Below, one piece after another: positions 11,521 to 23,200 of a stretch of DNA of 64,000 nucleotides. The notes below the pieces were generated by a model. It was not told the origin of the DNA and ran no database searches. It saw only the letters and a list, made by a program, of their open reading frames with translations. The translations under genes were made by a program, and so were the position numbers. How positions within the stretch are numbered: the first letter of the stretch is position 1; each line of letters opens with the position of its first letter. The DNA is from Moringa oleifera (Eukaryota; Streptophyta; Magnoliopsida; Brassicales; Moringaceae), in contig JAJFZO010000863.1 of the NCBI GenBank assembly GCA_021397835.1, positions 2,480,001-2,544,000 on the forward strand. Reading direction: 5' to 3'.

Positions 11521-13648
11521 TCAGGCATCATTAACTTGTGAGTGGAAGACAAAGCTCGGGAACGCTGTCGTGATGTCCCTGCTCAGGAAAATGGAGGCAA
11601 TTAAAACCTATAAGGTCATACCATAATACAAAAAACAATAAAACTGGGATTTCATATGATACTAAAATATCCCGATGATAATAATGGATACCAAAGTACT
11701 TATGCATTGCTTAATAGTAAAAGACGAGTTACTGCATAGACCAATTGACTGTTACGGAGCAGTGATCCTTGGCTCTTCAAGAGTTACAATAAGGGGGCTG
11801 TTTGCAACCAAACTAGAAAAATTTTAGTACATCGCTTGAATTTAAAAATATTGGTGGATTTCATTCACAGATAGAATTATGCAGAAAATCTTTTTCTTTG
11901 CCTGGACTATTATATATAATCACTAGACCAACATCCCAAGTGGAACAAAGGAAAGTAGAAAATATATCAGAAGCTTACTTGAGATATTGAAGGGTCATGT
12001 TCTTCAGAAGGGATGGATGTCGAATAACAAGGCTTCTCCACTCTTCCTTGTCAATCCTCCCATCATGTTTGGTATCAGCTTCTTCAAAGGTCTATCACAG
12101 AACTCCCATAAGTGTTTTAGAATTTGAAACTTTCCAATAAAACTTTAACAAGAAACTAAAGAACTATTTGTTGACAATCGCAACTTCATGTTACAAGAAC
12201 TCTATTACAAAATGTGCATCAATCAAATCAGTTCAAAGGAAGCACCTTATCAATTATACTTTCTATAACATCATCTGAAAGGTTCATTCCAGATTCAGCA
12301 AGGGTAGCCACAACCATTTGCTTTACCTGCAGACATAAAAGTTGACTAAGCTCAAAATGTCCGAGAAAATGTAGAAGACCAAAGTCAGGCTTGTGCAGAC
12401 ACAAACAAACATACACATAAATATACATTAGATATGTGTTTGTGTGTACATAACAGAAACAGTATGTCCTGATGGAACATTATTTACCTCCTGTCTCTCA
12501 ATGAAACCTTGCTGCTTGAGATCATACAATTGAAAAGAAACTGCAACACAACAATACAGAAAAGGCACAGAAAAAATAAAAAAATAAAATTTAAATTTCA
12601 TTAGCCTAGTTATATGATGAAATCAAGCATACTGTTGAATGATTAAGATATGTGCTCAAGGAAAAAATAACTCATTACATAGAAGAATTAATCATTTTCA
12701 AACATACACTCAATCTTCTCATCCATAGATGCATTTGGATGAAAAACAGAGAGAGCACGAGCAAACTCTTCAAATCCGAGTATTCCATTGTGCTTCGTAT
12801 CAAACAGATCAAATACCTGCGATGAATGAGAAACACAGTCATTGCAGCTGGGATCAGATCTTAACAAACGTGCACTCTATGACAAAAATAATTTGCCATT
12901 AGAAAAGTACCCTATCAGCAAACAAGCTCTCTTTCTTATTTGTCTTGAACAACGCCAATTGAAACTCCTCCTGTTACAAGACAATAGGAAAGAGAACTCA
13001 AGAAGCTAAGAAATAGATTATAAGTACTTCTACCAGTATGAGTAAAGCAAGGAGGGAATAGGGAGGATCACCAGAGTCACATGAAAAAATATGACCACAA
13101 TTATGTGTCTAACTCATAAATGTACATGAACTTATACCTAGAGTCTAACTGGATTATGGCTTGCATAGATGTTTAAACAGACCTTGTTAATTAGCCCATC
13201 ATCGATCACAGCACTGCTGATTTTCTTGAAGAGCTCATAAAGTGCCTCTATTTCGCTAACACTGACTGCATCCAGGTGAGTGAAATGATGATATTCAGTG
13301 GAATGATTAAAATTGTTCTTCAAAAGATGAAGGTGAATGAATAATATGAGCAAATATAAAGATATCCAAACTCAATCCAACAGCTATTATACACTATATC
13401 CATTTTACATTGACATTTTTTCTGTGGGAAGACCCATTAAAAAACAGGAAAAGTTGAGGAGGAAAAGGCACTGGATTGATCAGAGATTAATAATGTTACT
13501 AAAAAGAATATGTTGATAGCATACAGACTGTCTCTTGTGCAAGAAGTTCAGGATCTTCAAGGCCTATTGATTGTTTGCGTAAGTCAATACCACAACACCA
13601 GAGAAGGGAAGCAATTGAATCCCTGAATCCGTCAATGAACTGCACCAT
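11521..13648 (-). CDS. Calcineurin B-like calcium sensor, CBL2/CBL3 group
   Basis: CBL proteins bind calcium through EF-hands and recruit CIPK kinases; the CBL2/3 group works at the vacuolar membrane. Eight exons join in phase: 13648-13525, 13265-13183, 12970-12911, 12816-12708, 12540-12488, 12326-12246, 12091-11979, 11578-11521. The product is 226 aa, the same length as Arabidopsis CBL2 and CBL3. The core is nearly the family consensus: [55 protein letters not shown] and [16 protein letters not shown]. The C-terminal FPSF motif, the known CIPK phosphorylation site, sits in the last exon. There is no N-myristoylation Gly at position 2. The N terminus [20 protein letters not shown] aligns without gaps to the CBL2 targeting peptide but carries a Cys pair at 18-19 and no Cys at 4 or 12. 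Confidence is high for the family and moderate for the exact member. Confidence 0.95.
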
Positions 13649-15890
13649 GATATTTTCACTATCTCAAAACACTCCATACCTACACAAGAGAGAGAGGATA
13701 AGAAATTCTATCCACATCACTCTGAATCAAAGCAACCAATAATCAAGGAAATAATGGAAGGACCTTTTAACCATTTCCTGCTTGTACGGTTCCAACTCCA
13801 AAGGTTAAGATTTGTGAAAACAATGCTACTATCTGCTTATTGAAATGAAGTGCTCGTGCTCAGTGCTGCCCGAAACAATGAGAAATGATGAGCAAATACC
13901 TAAATGTAGAAATAAAAACAAGAGAAAACATCCAAGCCCAACGGTTCAGATAAAACATCAAATCAAGAAAAGTCTAAATGTTGTGAAAATGACCCTCCAA
14001 ATACATGGAAACAATAAAACATCAAAATTAAAATAACAGCCCCAATGATTTTATTTATTTATTTACTTTTTTTTTTTTGAGATTCAATTAATCAATGTAT
14101 TAAGCATGTATGTGAAAAGCAAATACAAAGTGAAACAATAAATGAAATTTGTTCAAAGTTAGAAATACAAAGTGAAACAATAAATGAATTTGTTCAAAGT
14201 TACAAAGAAATGGAAACAACACTGCGATGCAGCTCATACATATTCATTAAACACTGTGAATGTAACTCATGAGACAAACTTTTCTCAATCTTTGATTAAC
14301 AAACATTGTGTTGAAATGGGAAGGAGTAAAAACTCACCAAAATTCTCCCAAATGGGGAAGAAGGAAAAAGAGAAAATACGTAAGCCCAAACATCATGAAA
14401 AAAGAACATTACCAAACATATCATCTATAGAAATGCAAAATGATGGCGATCCCATTCTAAAACTTCAACTAGCTTTCACTTGGTCCCCAACTATAGATGG
14501 TCCAGAAAGCAAAATGGTTTAATACAGGTCATACAAAGAAGAAACTTGCAGCCTTTCTATGAGTAGAAACAAGAACAGTTCCAAGTTTGTCCAAAGAGAA
14601 GAGAAGAGAGTAGGTTGCTCCGCCATGAACGAAAATCCTAGGGCAGCACAACTTGAGAATGTTTGCTTTGGCACATTTGAGCCTTTTAGAAGCAGGCCAC
14701 TGGCTTTAGGCTGAAACTTAGTATGACCAGTAAGGGTCTGGCAGTTTGAAAGCAGTTAATATCGAAAGAAATTAGCAGTCTTGACTTCCTTGGACAATGA
14801 AGGACCCACTGAGGGACCAAAGTAACAAGCACTCCAGAAGGCACACAAGTACTTACTGGGACCTAGACCTCAAACCAACCCGTCAAGACCCTTAACAGGA
14901 TGCAGTTACCAAGAACAGTGGTTAGGAAGCTAGCAGTAACATATGCAGCACATAATAGAATCACTATCAATTTCATTTTGTACTGTTGTACTGGCCACAA
15001 TCCAAAATCCTACACATAAAGTCCATCCCACACTCAACTCAGCAAAATCTTCTTGTTATCACAATGACAATCAGCACCTGTCATTATCACTAGTTTTCAC
15101 TTCTAATCACACAACAGCACTAACAACTTCTCACCTGGGAGGCCCATCAGCTTGCATCATTGTAACAGACTAATCCATCTAGTCAAACAATTTTAACATG
15201 AGTCTAATTCTGCTCTATATTAGAAATTTGTTTTTTCGCTATTATGTGCATTATCTTCTAAAATTTTTAAAACAACCAACCACAATAAAAGCAAAAACAC
15301 AAAATAAAATTGAGGCAGTAGAAATTGACTATAATGTAACAATCTAGAAAATTGATGCAACCTGGAAAGATAAAAGTAGAGTTTAGGATTAAAAACCAGC
15401 AACTAACCTGATCCCAGATCCAGTCAACCAACTCCACAAACTCAACAGCAAACAAAATAGGTTCAACAAGCTTAAAACAATCTTAACAAATTAGGACAGA
15501 TCTAACAAATACTAAGATTGCAATCCTTCTGAATTAGGCCGTGAACTACAAGCAGCTACATATAAGCAACTTAACAGATAAGAAGCAAAAGCAGCTCAAC
15601 TATCATTTGATAGCCGACCAAAAAAATCAAAAGGAAAAGGCAATAGAGACATATCCGTTGATAAAAATCAAAATTCTTAATTTGTTTTTCCTTCGCATAG
15701 TTTCTACCGGCAGGCAAACAGATGATAAATAGAGAGACGAAATGGAAAGGAAAAAGCTCTCACGCTATGGATAGTGAAGATTCTGCCCAAGCTATATGAA
15801 TTCTGATGGATGCTTTAAAACTCTACCCCAATCGCGGTGGTTTTAGCTAATCATGGGTGAAGGTGGTGATTGCGATAGAGAGTGGAGCCG
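13649..15890 (-). other. Likely 5-prime UTR intron of the CBL gene
   Basis: The CBL start codon at 13648 is about 2.2 kb from the only good minus-strand TATA box (15924-15917), and no coding exon is found between them. A long leader intron is the best explanation; I did not fix its donor. The region holds a direct duplication at 14121-14201 and scattered short frames with no family features. Confidence 0.5.
14121..14203. repeat. Two-copy direct repeat of about 41 bp
   Basis: The phrase starting AAATACAAAGTGAAACAATA and ending GTTCAAAGTTA occurs at 14121 and again at 14163, differing by about one base. It is a recent local duplication inside the presumed leader intron of the CBL gene. Confidence 0.85.
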
Positions 15891-15924
15891 CGCTAAGGCC
15901 TGAGAGCGACGAGAGATTTATATA
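15843..15924 (-). promoter_or_regulatory. CBL core promoter with TATA box and tiny upstream ORF
   Basis: A minus-strand TATATAAA sits at 15924-15917. Transcription would start near 15890. The presumed leader holds an ATG at 15854 followed by only Ile, Ser and a stop (15854-15843), a three-codon upstream ORF that could dampen translation if it is kept in the mRNA. The start site is inferred. Confidence 0.5.
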
Positions 15925-15949
15925 CGGACCTGAGAATATAAATAAAATA

Positions 15950-18900
15950 AAATGAAGTGAAACAGTAACAAATAATTGAACCGTACATAATTATTAACAA
16001 TTAACAGAGAGACGTTGAAATTCAGTTTGACAAGTTCCCTTCTGCTAAAGCCAAGGAAACATTGTCCTGCTTCTCTTCTACTATTCTGGAGCAACCAAAA
16101 GATAAATTATGTTTTTTATTCTAAAATATTCATAAATTAATTATTATATATATATGATGGTTTAAGTAATTTAATTTATAAAATAATTTAAAAATTAAAA
16201 ATTTTATATAATAAACCTTAATTTAAAAAATATATTCAAACGATAGTTTAGATTTTAAAATTTTTTGATTATTAAAAATTTAAATTTGTATTATCAAAAT
16301 TTTAAAAAAATCATAAAAATAACTCATGAATCAAAAATTATTTAAATTTAAAATTGTTTACATATTTCAACAAAAAAATTCTTAATTTTTTTAATAATTA
16401 AATTAAAGTTTAATTTAAATAAATTTAAAAATTAAAAATCCAATTCATTCAACCAATACATCATTATTTAAATTAAAAAAACAAATATATTTCATAATTT
16501 GTTTATATTTACCTTTTATTATACTTTTATCTTTCTATTTTTCTAATCATTCATACATATTTTTCAAAAATATATATATTTTTAAATCAAAAAGATAATT
16601 TTAATTTTCTTTGTTATCTTGAATGATTATAAAATTATTGATTCTTTTTTTATTTTATTGGCATTATGTATGCAATAACAAAAATTAATGAAAATTTATT
16701 TTAATAACAAAATATTGAAGGTAATTGCATGGTGGTGATGGCTGTATTATTGTTTTCCCCCACCTTCCACTTGCCCGGTTGGTGGCAGTCCCTAAGCATG
16801 CTTACCATATTTTTATTTTTTATTTTTCTAAAATAAATACTAACTTGTGTTTGTAAGTTTAGGCTTGATAGCAATTTTTATTTTATTTTTAAATAATATC
16901 AATAATTTAAAAATTACCCTTTCAAGCATAACTGCTAAAATTTAAAAAATAGAATAAAATAAAATATAACTAAATGGAAGGCTTCTTAGTTTTGTTTATC
17001 TTATTTTAAATAATTTAAAATGCAAGCCTTTCCCTCATAACAGATCAAATTAAAAAAGAAAAAAAAACTATATTTTAATGTAAGACTTTAGTTGTTTAAG
17101 TTTATTGTTGTCACGTTTTCAATGTCCGAACGAACTAAATACGACCTACCAACTGCTTCAAAAATATGAGAATTTTGAATTTGAAAAGGGAAACGTGTTT
17201 TAATCCGTTTAAATATTTTTATTTTGTTATGTTCTTTAACTCTTGCCTAATTTTATCAATTGTGCTTTTTACATGATTTTTATTTATTATTTATTTAATA
17301 TAATATATAATATTTTAATTTAAATTAATTATATATTTAATATTTTAATTTAATTTATATAAAAATATTAATATAAAAATAAATTTTTTATTAAATGTTT
17401 TAAAAAATAATTTTATATTTATTTCAATTCATTTTTTAAATTTTAAAAAATAAATTTATCAACTATTTTTCATGATTTTTTATTTTTGACATCATAAATT
17501 TTTGAAAAAAATATTTTTACTACTTAAGAAAATTAAATTTCTTGTTGTGATACTAATTTAAATATTTTTATTTTGAGTAAAAATTTCATAAAATCTTGAT
17601 ATTTATCTTATATTACTAATCAAACTTTTATGTTTAAAAAATAATAAATCAAATATAAATTTATCAATTTGATTTAAATTAAACATCGTTAAAAGATTTA
17701 AAAATTAAGAGTATTCAAATTAAAGAATTTACACAATGAATTTTGACTTAAAATTTTTCAAAGATGTAGACAAATATTCAACTTATCATTGTTAAAAGTT
17801 GCATAATTTTTTAAGTAATTATGTTTTTTTAAATTTTTGATATTATATATTTAAAAATTTTATTTTTTCAATACTCAAAAATTTATGAAACTTTTTGTGA
17901 TCACATCTATAAAAAAAAATTAAGTCAAAATTTGTTATATGAGATATTTAATTTAAATACTTTAATTTTTAAATTTTTTAAAGATATTCAATTTAAATTA
18001 AATTGATAGATCAATGTTTGATTTGTTATTTTTTAAATATAAAAATTTGATTAGTAATATAAGGTAAATATTATTATTTTACAGAATTTTTTATTTTTAT
18101 TTATATTTTTAAAAAATTTTAAGTCAAAGTTTATAATATTTTTAATTTGATTTTTTTTTTAATTTTCAACAAAAACTAAGTTGAGTGGATGTCATATGCA
18201 TACTTCCCCCAATTGGTACTTCGAGTTATAAAATATAAGGTGAGTATATTTTATTTTTAAATATTATTTTTATAAAAACTCAAATTTTATTTTTAATTTA
18301 TAGGATAATAATAAATAATTTAAAATATTATTGATTATTATAAAATAATAATTAATAAATATGCATGTTCAAAAGAGACAAAAACAGAAAGGTCTGGGGC
18401 TTGCTATCATGTCCTTAAAAAAGTATTTTGGTAATTTTGATATTCCTTCATGATAATTTGTTGACTCCGTTTGTCTTCCCTCCCTGTCTTGGTATTTTTA
18501 GGCAGAGGCTTCTTTTATGGATTTTTTCTTTTTTTAAAATAAAAAATATTTTGTTTATTAGAGTGTAAGCTAATTATTATATATGCACAGAAATTCCATA
18601 TATATAATTTTATTTATTTTATATGTGATAATATTGTTATTATAAAGTAATTTATTAGAGATCAATTATTAATAATGATTTAAATAATGTGATAAATATT
18701 TTTAAAATATTATACTTTATTCAAATTTTAATTTAAAATTCATCATTTAATTTTTTTAATTGTACATCTAAAATTTTAATTTGATTTAATTCGAACATTA
18801 ATTCAAACAAATATGTAAAATTAATGATATTTTTATTATTAAAATACCTAAAAATGGCATAAAAATTATTTACTTCACTTCAAATTTGTCTATCAAATTT

Positions 18901-19860
18901 CAATAATTTTTAATTCATAAGCTTTTTTTAAATCATTTTTTACTGTATAAAAATAAATATATATTTTAATAATTACGTGATGATAGTTTGATAAAATTTT
19001 AAGTCAACTTTATTGTCTTAGATTTTTAATTTATATATTTTCAATCGAATTTTAAAAAAATCAGTGATTGGACTTAAATTAAAAAATACATAAATTTTTA
19101 AGACTAGTTTATATTTACCATAATATTTTTGTTTGTAAAAAAAATTAAATTACTAAAAAAATTATTAATAGTAATTAAAATAATATTATTACAAAACTAA
19201 TATATTAAAATTTAAGAAAAATATGAAACACTAAATAAAATTTACTTTTCAATTAAAATCTTGATCTATTGCGTCAATTATATATCTGATTTTTAAATTT
19301 AATTTAAATAAATAATAATTCAAATTAATATAAAAATTAAGCAAAATTTTGTTATTAAATATTTAAAAATAATTCAAATTATTTTTATATTCTATTTTAA
19401 ATCTGTTTATTCATTTTAATTATTATCAACTTAAAAATAGTTTTATAAATTTTTAAAATTTTGATAATATTAAATTAAAAATTATATTTTAAGTATTTAA
19501 ATTTTTTTAAAATTTTTGTTATACTTGACTATTTATTTACATGTATTTAAAACTGTAAATCAATATTTATTGTATAAATTTTTTAATTTAAATAATATTT
19601 TTTTAAAAAAATAAATATAATTTAAATTAAATGAAATTAAAATATTTTAAATGAAAATTCGTTATGCAAGATTCAATATGGATAATCTCTTTACAAAAAT
19701 TAATTGTAAATCTAAATAAAATTATATTTAAATATTATATATATAATCAATTTAATCAATCTATGAAATAAAAATAAATATTACTTAAATTGTTTTCTTA
19801 TACTTACTTCACTATAAATTAAATTTATATTGAAAAAACAACTTAAATAAAAAGGGCCAA
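15950..19860. other. AT-rich intergenic DNA with repeat relics
   Basis: About 3.9 kb separates the divergent CBL and FNBP4-like genes. Nearly all of it is AT-rich, with poly-A/T tracts and TTTAAATT phrases. No protein frame longer than about 60 residues appears. A less AT-rich island at about 16730-16810 (CCCCCACCTTCCACTTGCCC) has no recognisable content. The main structure is the imperfect foldback at 17577-18100; a diverged half copy may lie at about 18990-19070. Confidence 0.6.
17577..18100. repeat. Imperfect foldback (MITE-like) element
   Basis: The left arm at about 17577-17760 is repeated in reverse complement at about 17925-18100, with roughly 165 bases between them. Matching landmarks include CTTATATTACTAATCAAA (left) against TTTGATTAGTAATATAAG (right) and ATTTATCAATTTGATTTAAA against TTTAAATTAAATTGATAGAT. 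Arms are diverged by point changes. I could not define target-site duplications. Confidence 0.65.
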
Positions 19861-19944
19861 GGCAGTCAGCCCTCATGAAGTTGGAATCTGTACGGACCAG
19901 CTGGACTCGAAGCAGCAAACGGGAGTTTGTGGGCTGGGAAAACA

Positions 19945-20038
19945 GGACAAAACGGTACGTTTAAATCGGAACAAGACGGTGCGTATAGATGGGAACAAAA
20001 TGCCCATATAGGTGGGAATAAAACGGTGCGTGTAGCGG
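19945..20038 (+). repeat. Four tandem 23-24 bp units upstream of the FNBP4-like gene
   Basis: Units start at 19945, 19968, 19992 and 20015. Each begins GGAAC/GGAAT or GGAC. Three of the four contain ACGGTRCGT (19952-19960, 19976-19984, 20023-20031); the third unit has lost it. The block ends just before an upstream ATG at 20039 that opens a 61-codon frame closing at 20224, before the main ATG at 20269. The repeat could be a cluster of binding sites; that is inference. Confidence 0.7.
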
Positions 20039-20268
20039 ATGGCGAAGCCGCACCAAAGCATGAACGCCTCCTTTTTCTATCTCTTCCATTCCTTTCCCTT
20101 TGCGCCCTTGTCGTTGCTTCTTGACATTCCAGTTCCTGTTCGAAGTAACAATTCGCAGTTCCACGAAACTCTATTAAAACTAGGGAAGCGTTTCGTTATA
20201 CAATTACAGATTGTTTTCATTTGACAAGAAATCTGGAAACAGAAGAAAGAAAGTTGGAATAAAAATCG

Positions 20269-23200
20269 ATGGGGAAGAGGAAGGAGCGTCGTCTTGCGGC
20301 TATGAGCAACGCTGGTCGTCGTTTCAAGCTCGATCTCTTTGCGGAACCCTCTGGTATGCTCTCCCTCTCTCTATATGTACATGTTTCTATTTGTTTCAAG
20401 TTAATTTGTTTGTTTTCATTAGCAAGTTTAATTATCTGTATCAGTTTTGCATTCGATTTCAAAGTTTTATTATTCATATTTTCTTTGTTTATTAAAGTTT
20501 TTCCAACTAATTTGGTTGCTGAAAATTCTATAGTAGAGTAGAACTTAGATATTTGAGATTTATTTGACATTATGGAGCTTGAAGGAAAGGAGAGAAAAAA
20601 AACCGATTTAGTAATCATCCCTGTCACTGTTTGCGGCAATCAAGGAAAAGGGTATTTGTTTCTGCATTTAATTTTCTTTTTGTGTATTTTCTCTTTGACG
20701 TTTTGTTTTGATTCATTTTCTAGCTGGTACTTTTGTTTCATTCACTTCTCTGTTGAAACTAGTTTTAAAATCATGTTTGAGTGGATGGAAAATATACGTC
20801 CTTAGGATCAGAACACTGAGTCCATTGCACTTAAAAAGTTTTTTTGGTTAGTATTCCTTGGCTCTGTTTTGTAGCTGAATAATTTGAGGAAAAAGGAAGG
20901 AAAAACTTATTAAAGTTGAATGAAATGGCACACATTGGAAAACAAAGAATAAGTTGGTAGGCTTAGTTATGCCGGCTGCATTGCACTAAACTCTAGCAAA
21001 CCCATCGAACAATGATTGAATGCTTCAGCACTTTCATTCCTTAAGAATAGTTGGTAGGCTTAGTTAGGTTCCTTGTATCATAATTCGTTTTAGGAAACCA
21101 ATCAAATGATGATTAAAGGGTTTAACACTTTCAGTGGAAGGGATGTTTTATTTCAACACAACAGTCAGTTTTCAGCGAGGAATACATGGGAGTTCCTAGT
21201 GTTATTATTGAGAAATTCTAGTTGCTAACATTTTCTTAACTTTGACTGTCATTTGTTGTTCACATTCCCAAATAACTTGTATTTGTCCATGGCGCTACTG
21301 TAGGGACATCAAGTGATCATATATTCCTAATTAAGATTGTTAGTTACTGTCTTGAATAATGATTTTTGATGATTTAACCAGCATTTTTTTTTTTTTTATA
21401 TTTCATGATTCATGATAGGTCTTTGCCTAGTTTACAATGATTTTGGTTTAATTATGAGTTATTTGTTAAACCTTCTAGGAGATTTGGGTGGCTCCATTGT
21501 GCATGAAAAAGTTGAAGGGGATCCCAAAGACTCTGCTGAGTTACCCAATTCACCAACTTCTTCAGGTGGGTTCTGTCAGTTTTCTTCAAAAGGACTATGT
21601 AGAGAGGGCATGAGTGCTCAACATTTTTGTGGTGGAAATATCGAACTATTTGTACAAGACATATTATCTTGTTTGCCCCAAGAAATTGTTTTCAGATTGT
21701 AGGGTCTCTGTGGTCTTGGGAACATTCATACCAGATCAGGTCAGGCCCTGCCACAGTGATATTTTGAATGAGTTCCAATCTGTTAGGCCCTATTTCGCTG
21801 CATCAAAGCATTTTGGAGATTTCGTCTGGAAAATTTCCATATCGGTTCGTATGTCTCTGTCTTTATTTGCTTTTATGCCTCCTCTGACTGTTTTCTTTGA
21901 TGTGTAACAGGTGGCTGTGAATAGTTCCTAAAATGCTATTATTAAGCATATAATATATCAAATTGATGGCAGCATGTTGCCATCCCTATTTTCGGCATCT
22001 ATTGCTTATTTCAATTTTTCAATGCATCTATTTGCTTGGGTTGAAAAGCAGATAACCTGTGTCTTTCAAAGCATCTGACAGGTCAGTATTTTGTTTACAG
22101 TACAACAACCACAGAATCCCCTGCTGTTACTTGGGCAGTATAGCGATGATGACTTGGATGAGGAACTGGATGAGAGACTTAACCATGCTACTGCAGAGAG
22201 TTCCTCAACTGATCAGGATGATATGGTAATTTATGGTTTCCATATATATTTTCCACTTTGTACCCAGCAAGCCATGACCTGAGCATGATTCTTGAAACCA
22301 ACCTAACCTCAGCTGTGTTTTGGTGACACACAAACTTAGGGGCGAGCTTCTAAGGAAGTTCGTTCAGTTCTTAAAATGGATGTGGTGGACTAAGTCTGGT
22401 TAATATAATATTCTCTTTACTATTACTTTTGATAAACTTTAATAATTTTGATTTAAGTGATATTCTCTTTCAGTAATAGTTATATTAAGTTTAATAACTA
22501 TGACTGCAATGATTTTCTTGCACATTCCAAACCATAATTCTTTCTCATGTTTATTGCTTGATTTTGATTAGGTTGAGGCACCACCAGCTGCTGGAAATAA
22601 AGATGTGGTTGACTATACCGGTGAAGAGCTCGTCCCAGAGATGGTTGACCAACCACACATGGAGAGGAATTCTACTCCACTGGATGCCAACAATGAAAAG
22701 GAGGATGGTGATGACAGAGAAATTGATGCTGTCTTGGCAAACCACAAGGAAATGGATCCTGCAGAACCAATCTCTGTGGTTGGAACTTCAGAGACCCAGC
22801 TTATAGGAGATGTGAGTTCAAGCTGGAAAATAGTAATGCATGAAGAGAGTAATCAGCACTATTACTGGAATACAGAAACTGGGGAAACTTCCTGGGAAGT
22901 ACCTGATGTTTTGGCCCGGACAACTGAATTGTCTTCTGATCATAAAATTCCTGTGACAGAAAATGTGGAGTCAGCACCTGTAGGTATGGGTGTTGAATTG
23001 GATAATGGTTCAGCCGAACTGACAATGGGCTCCACATATACTGGTTTCATTTCTCAAGGTAAAGCGTATGATAGTGGGCCCCAAATGACTGAGTGGGTTG
23101 AAGGGTACGAAAGTGGAGCTCTAAAAGATAAAAGTTGGGTTCCTGGTGTCAGTCGAAGTGAATTTCAAAATAGCTTAGATGCAGTTAATGCCCCTTCTAA

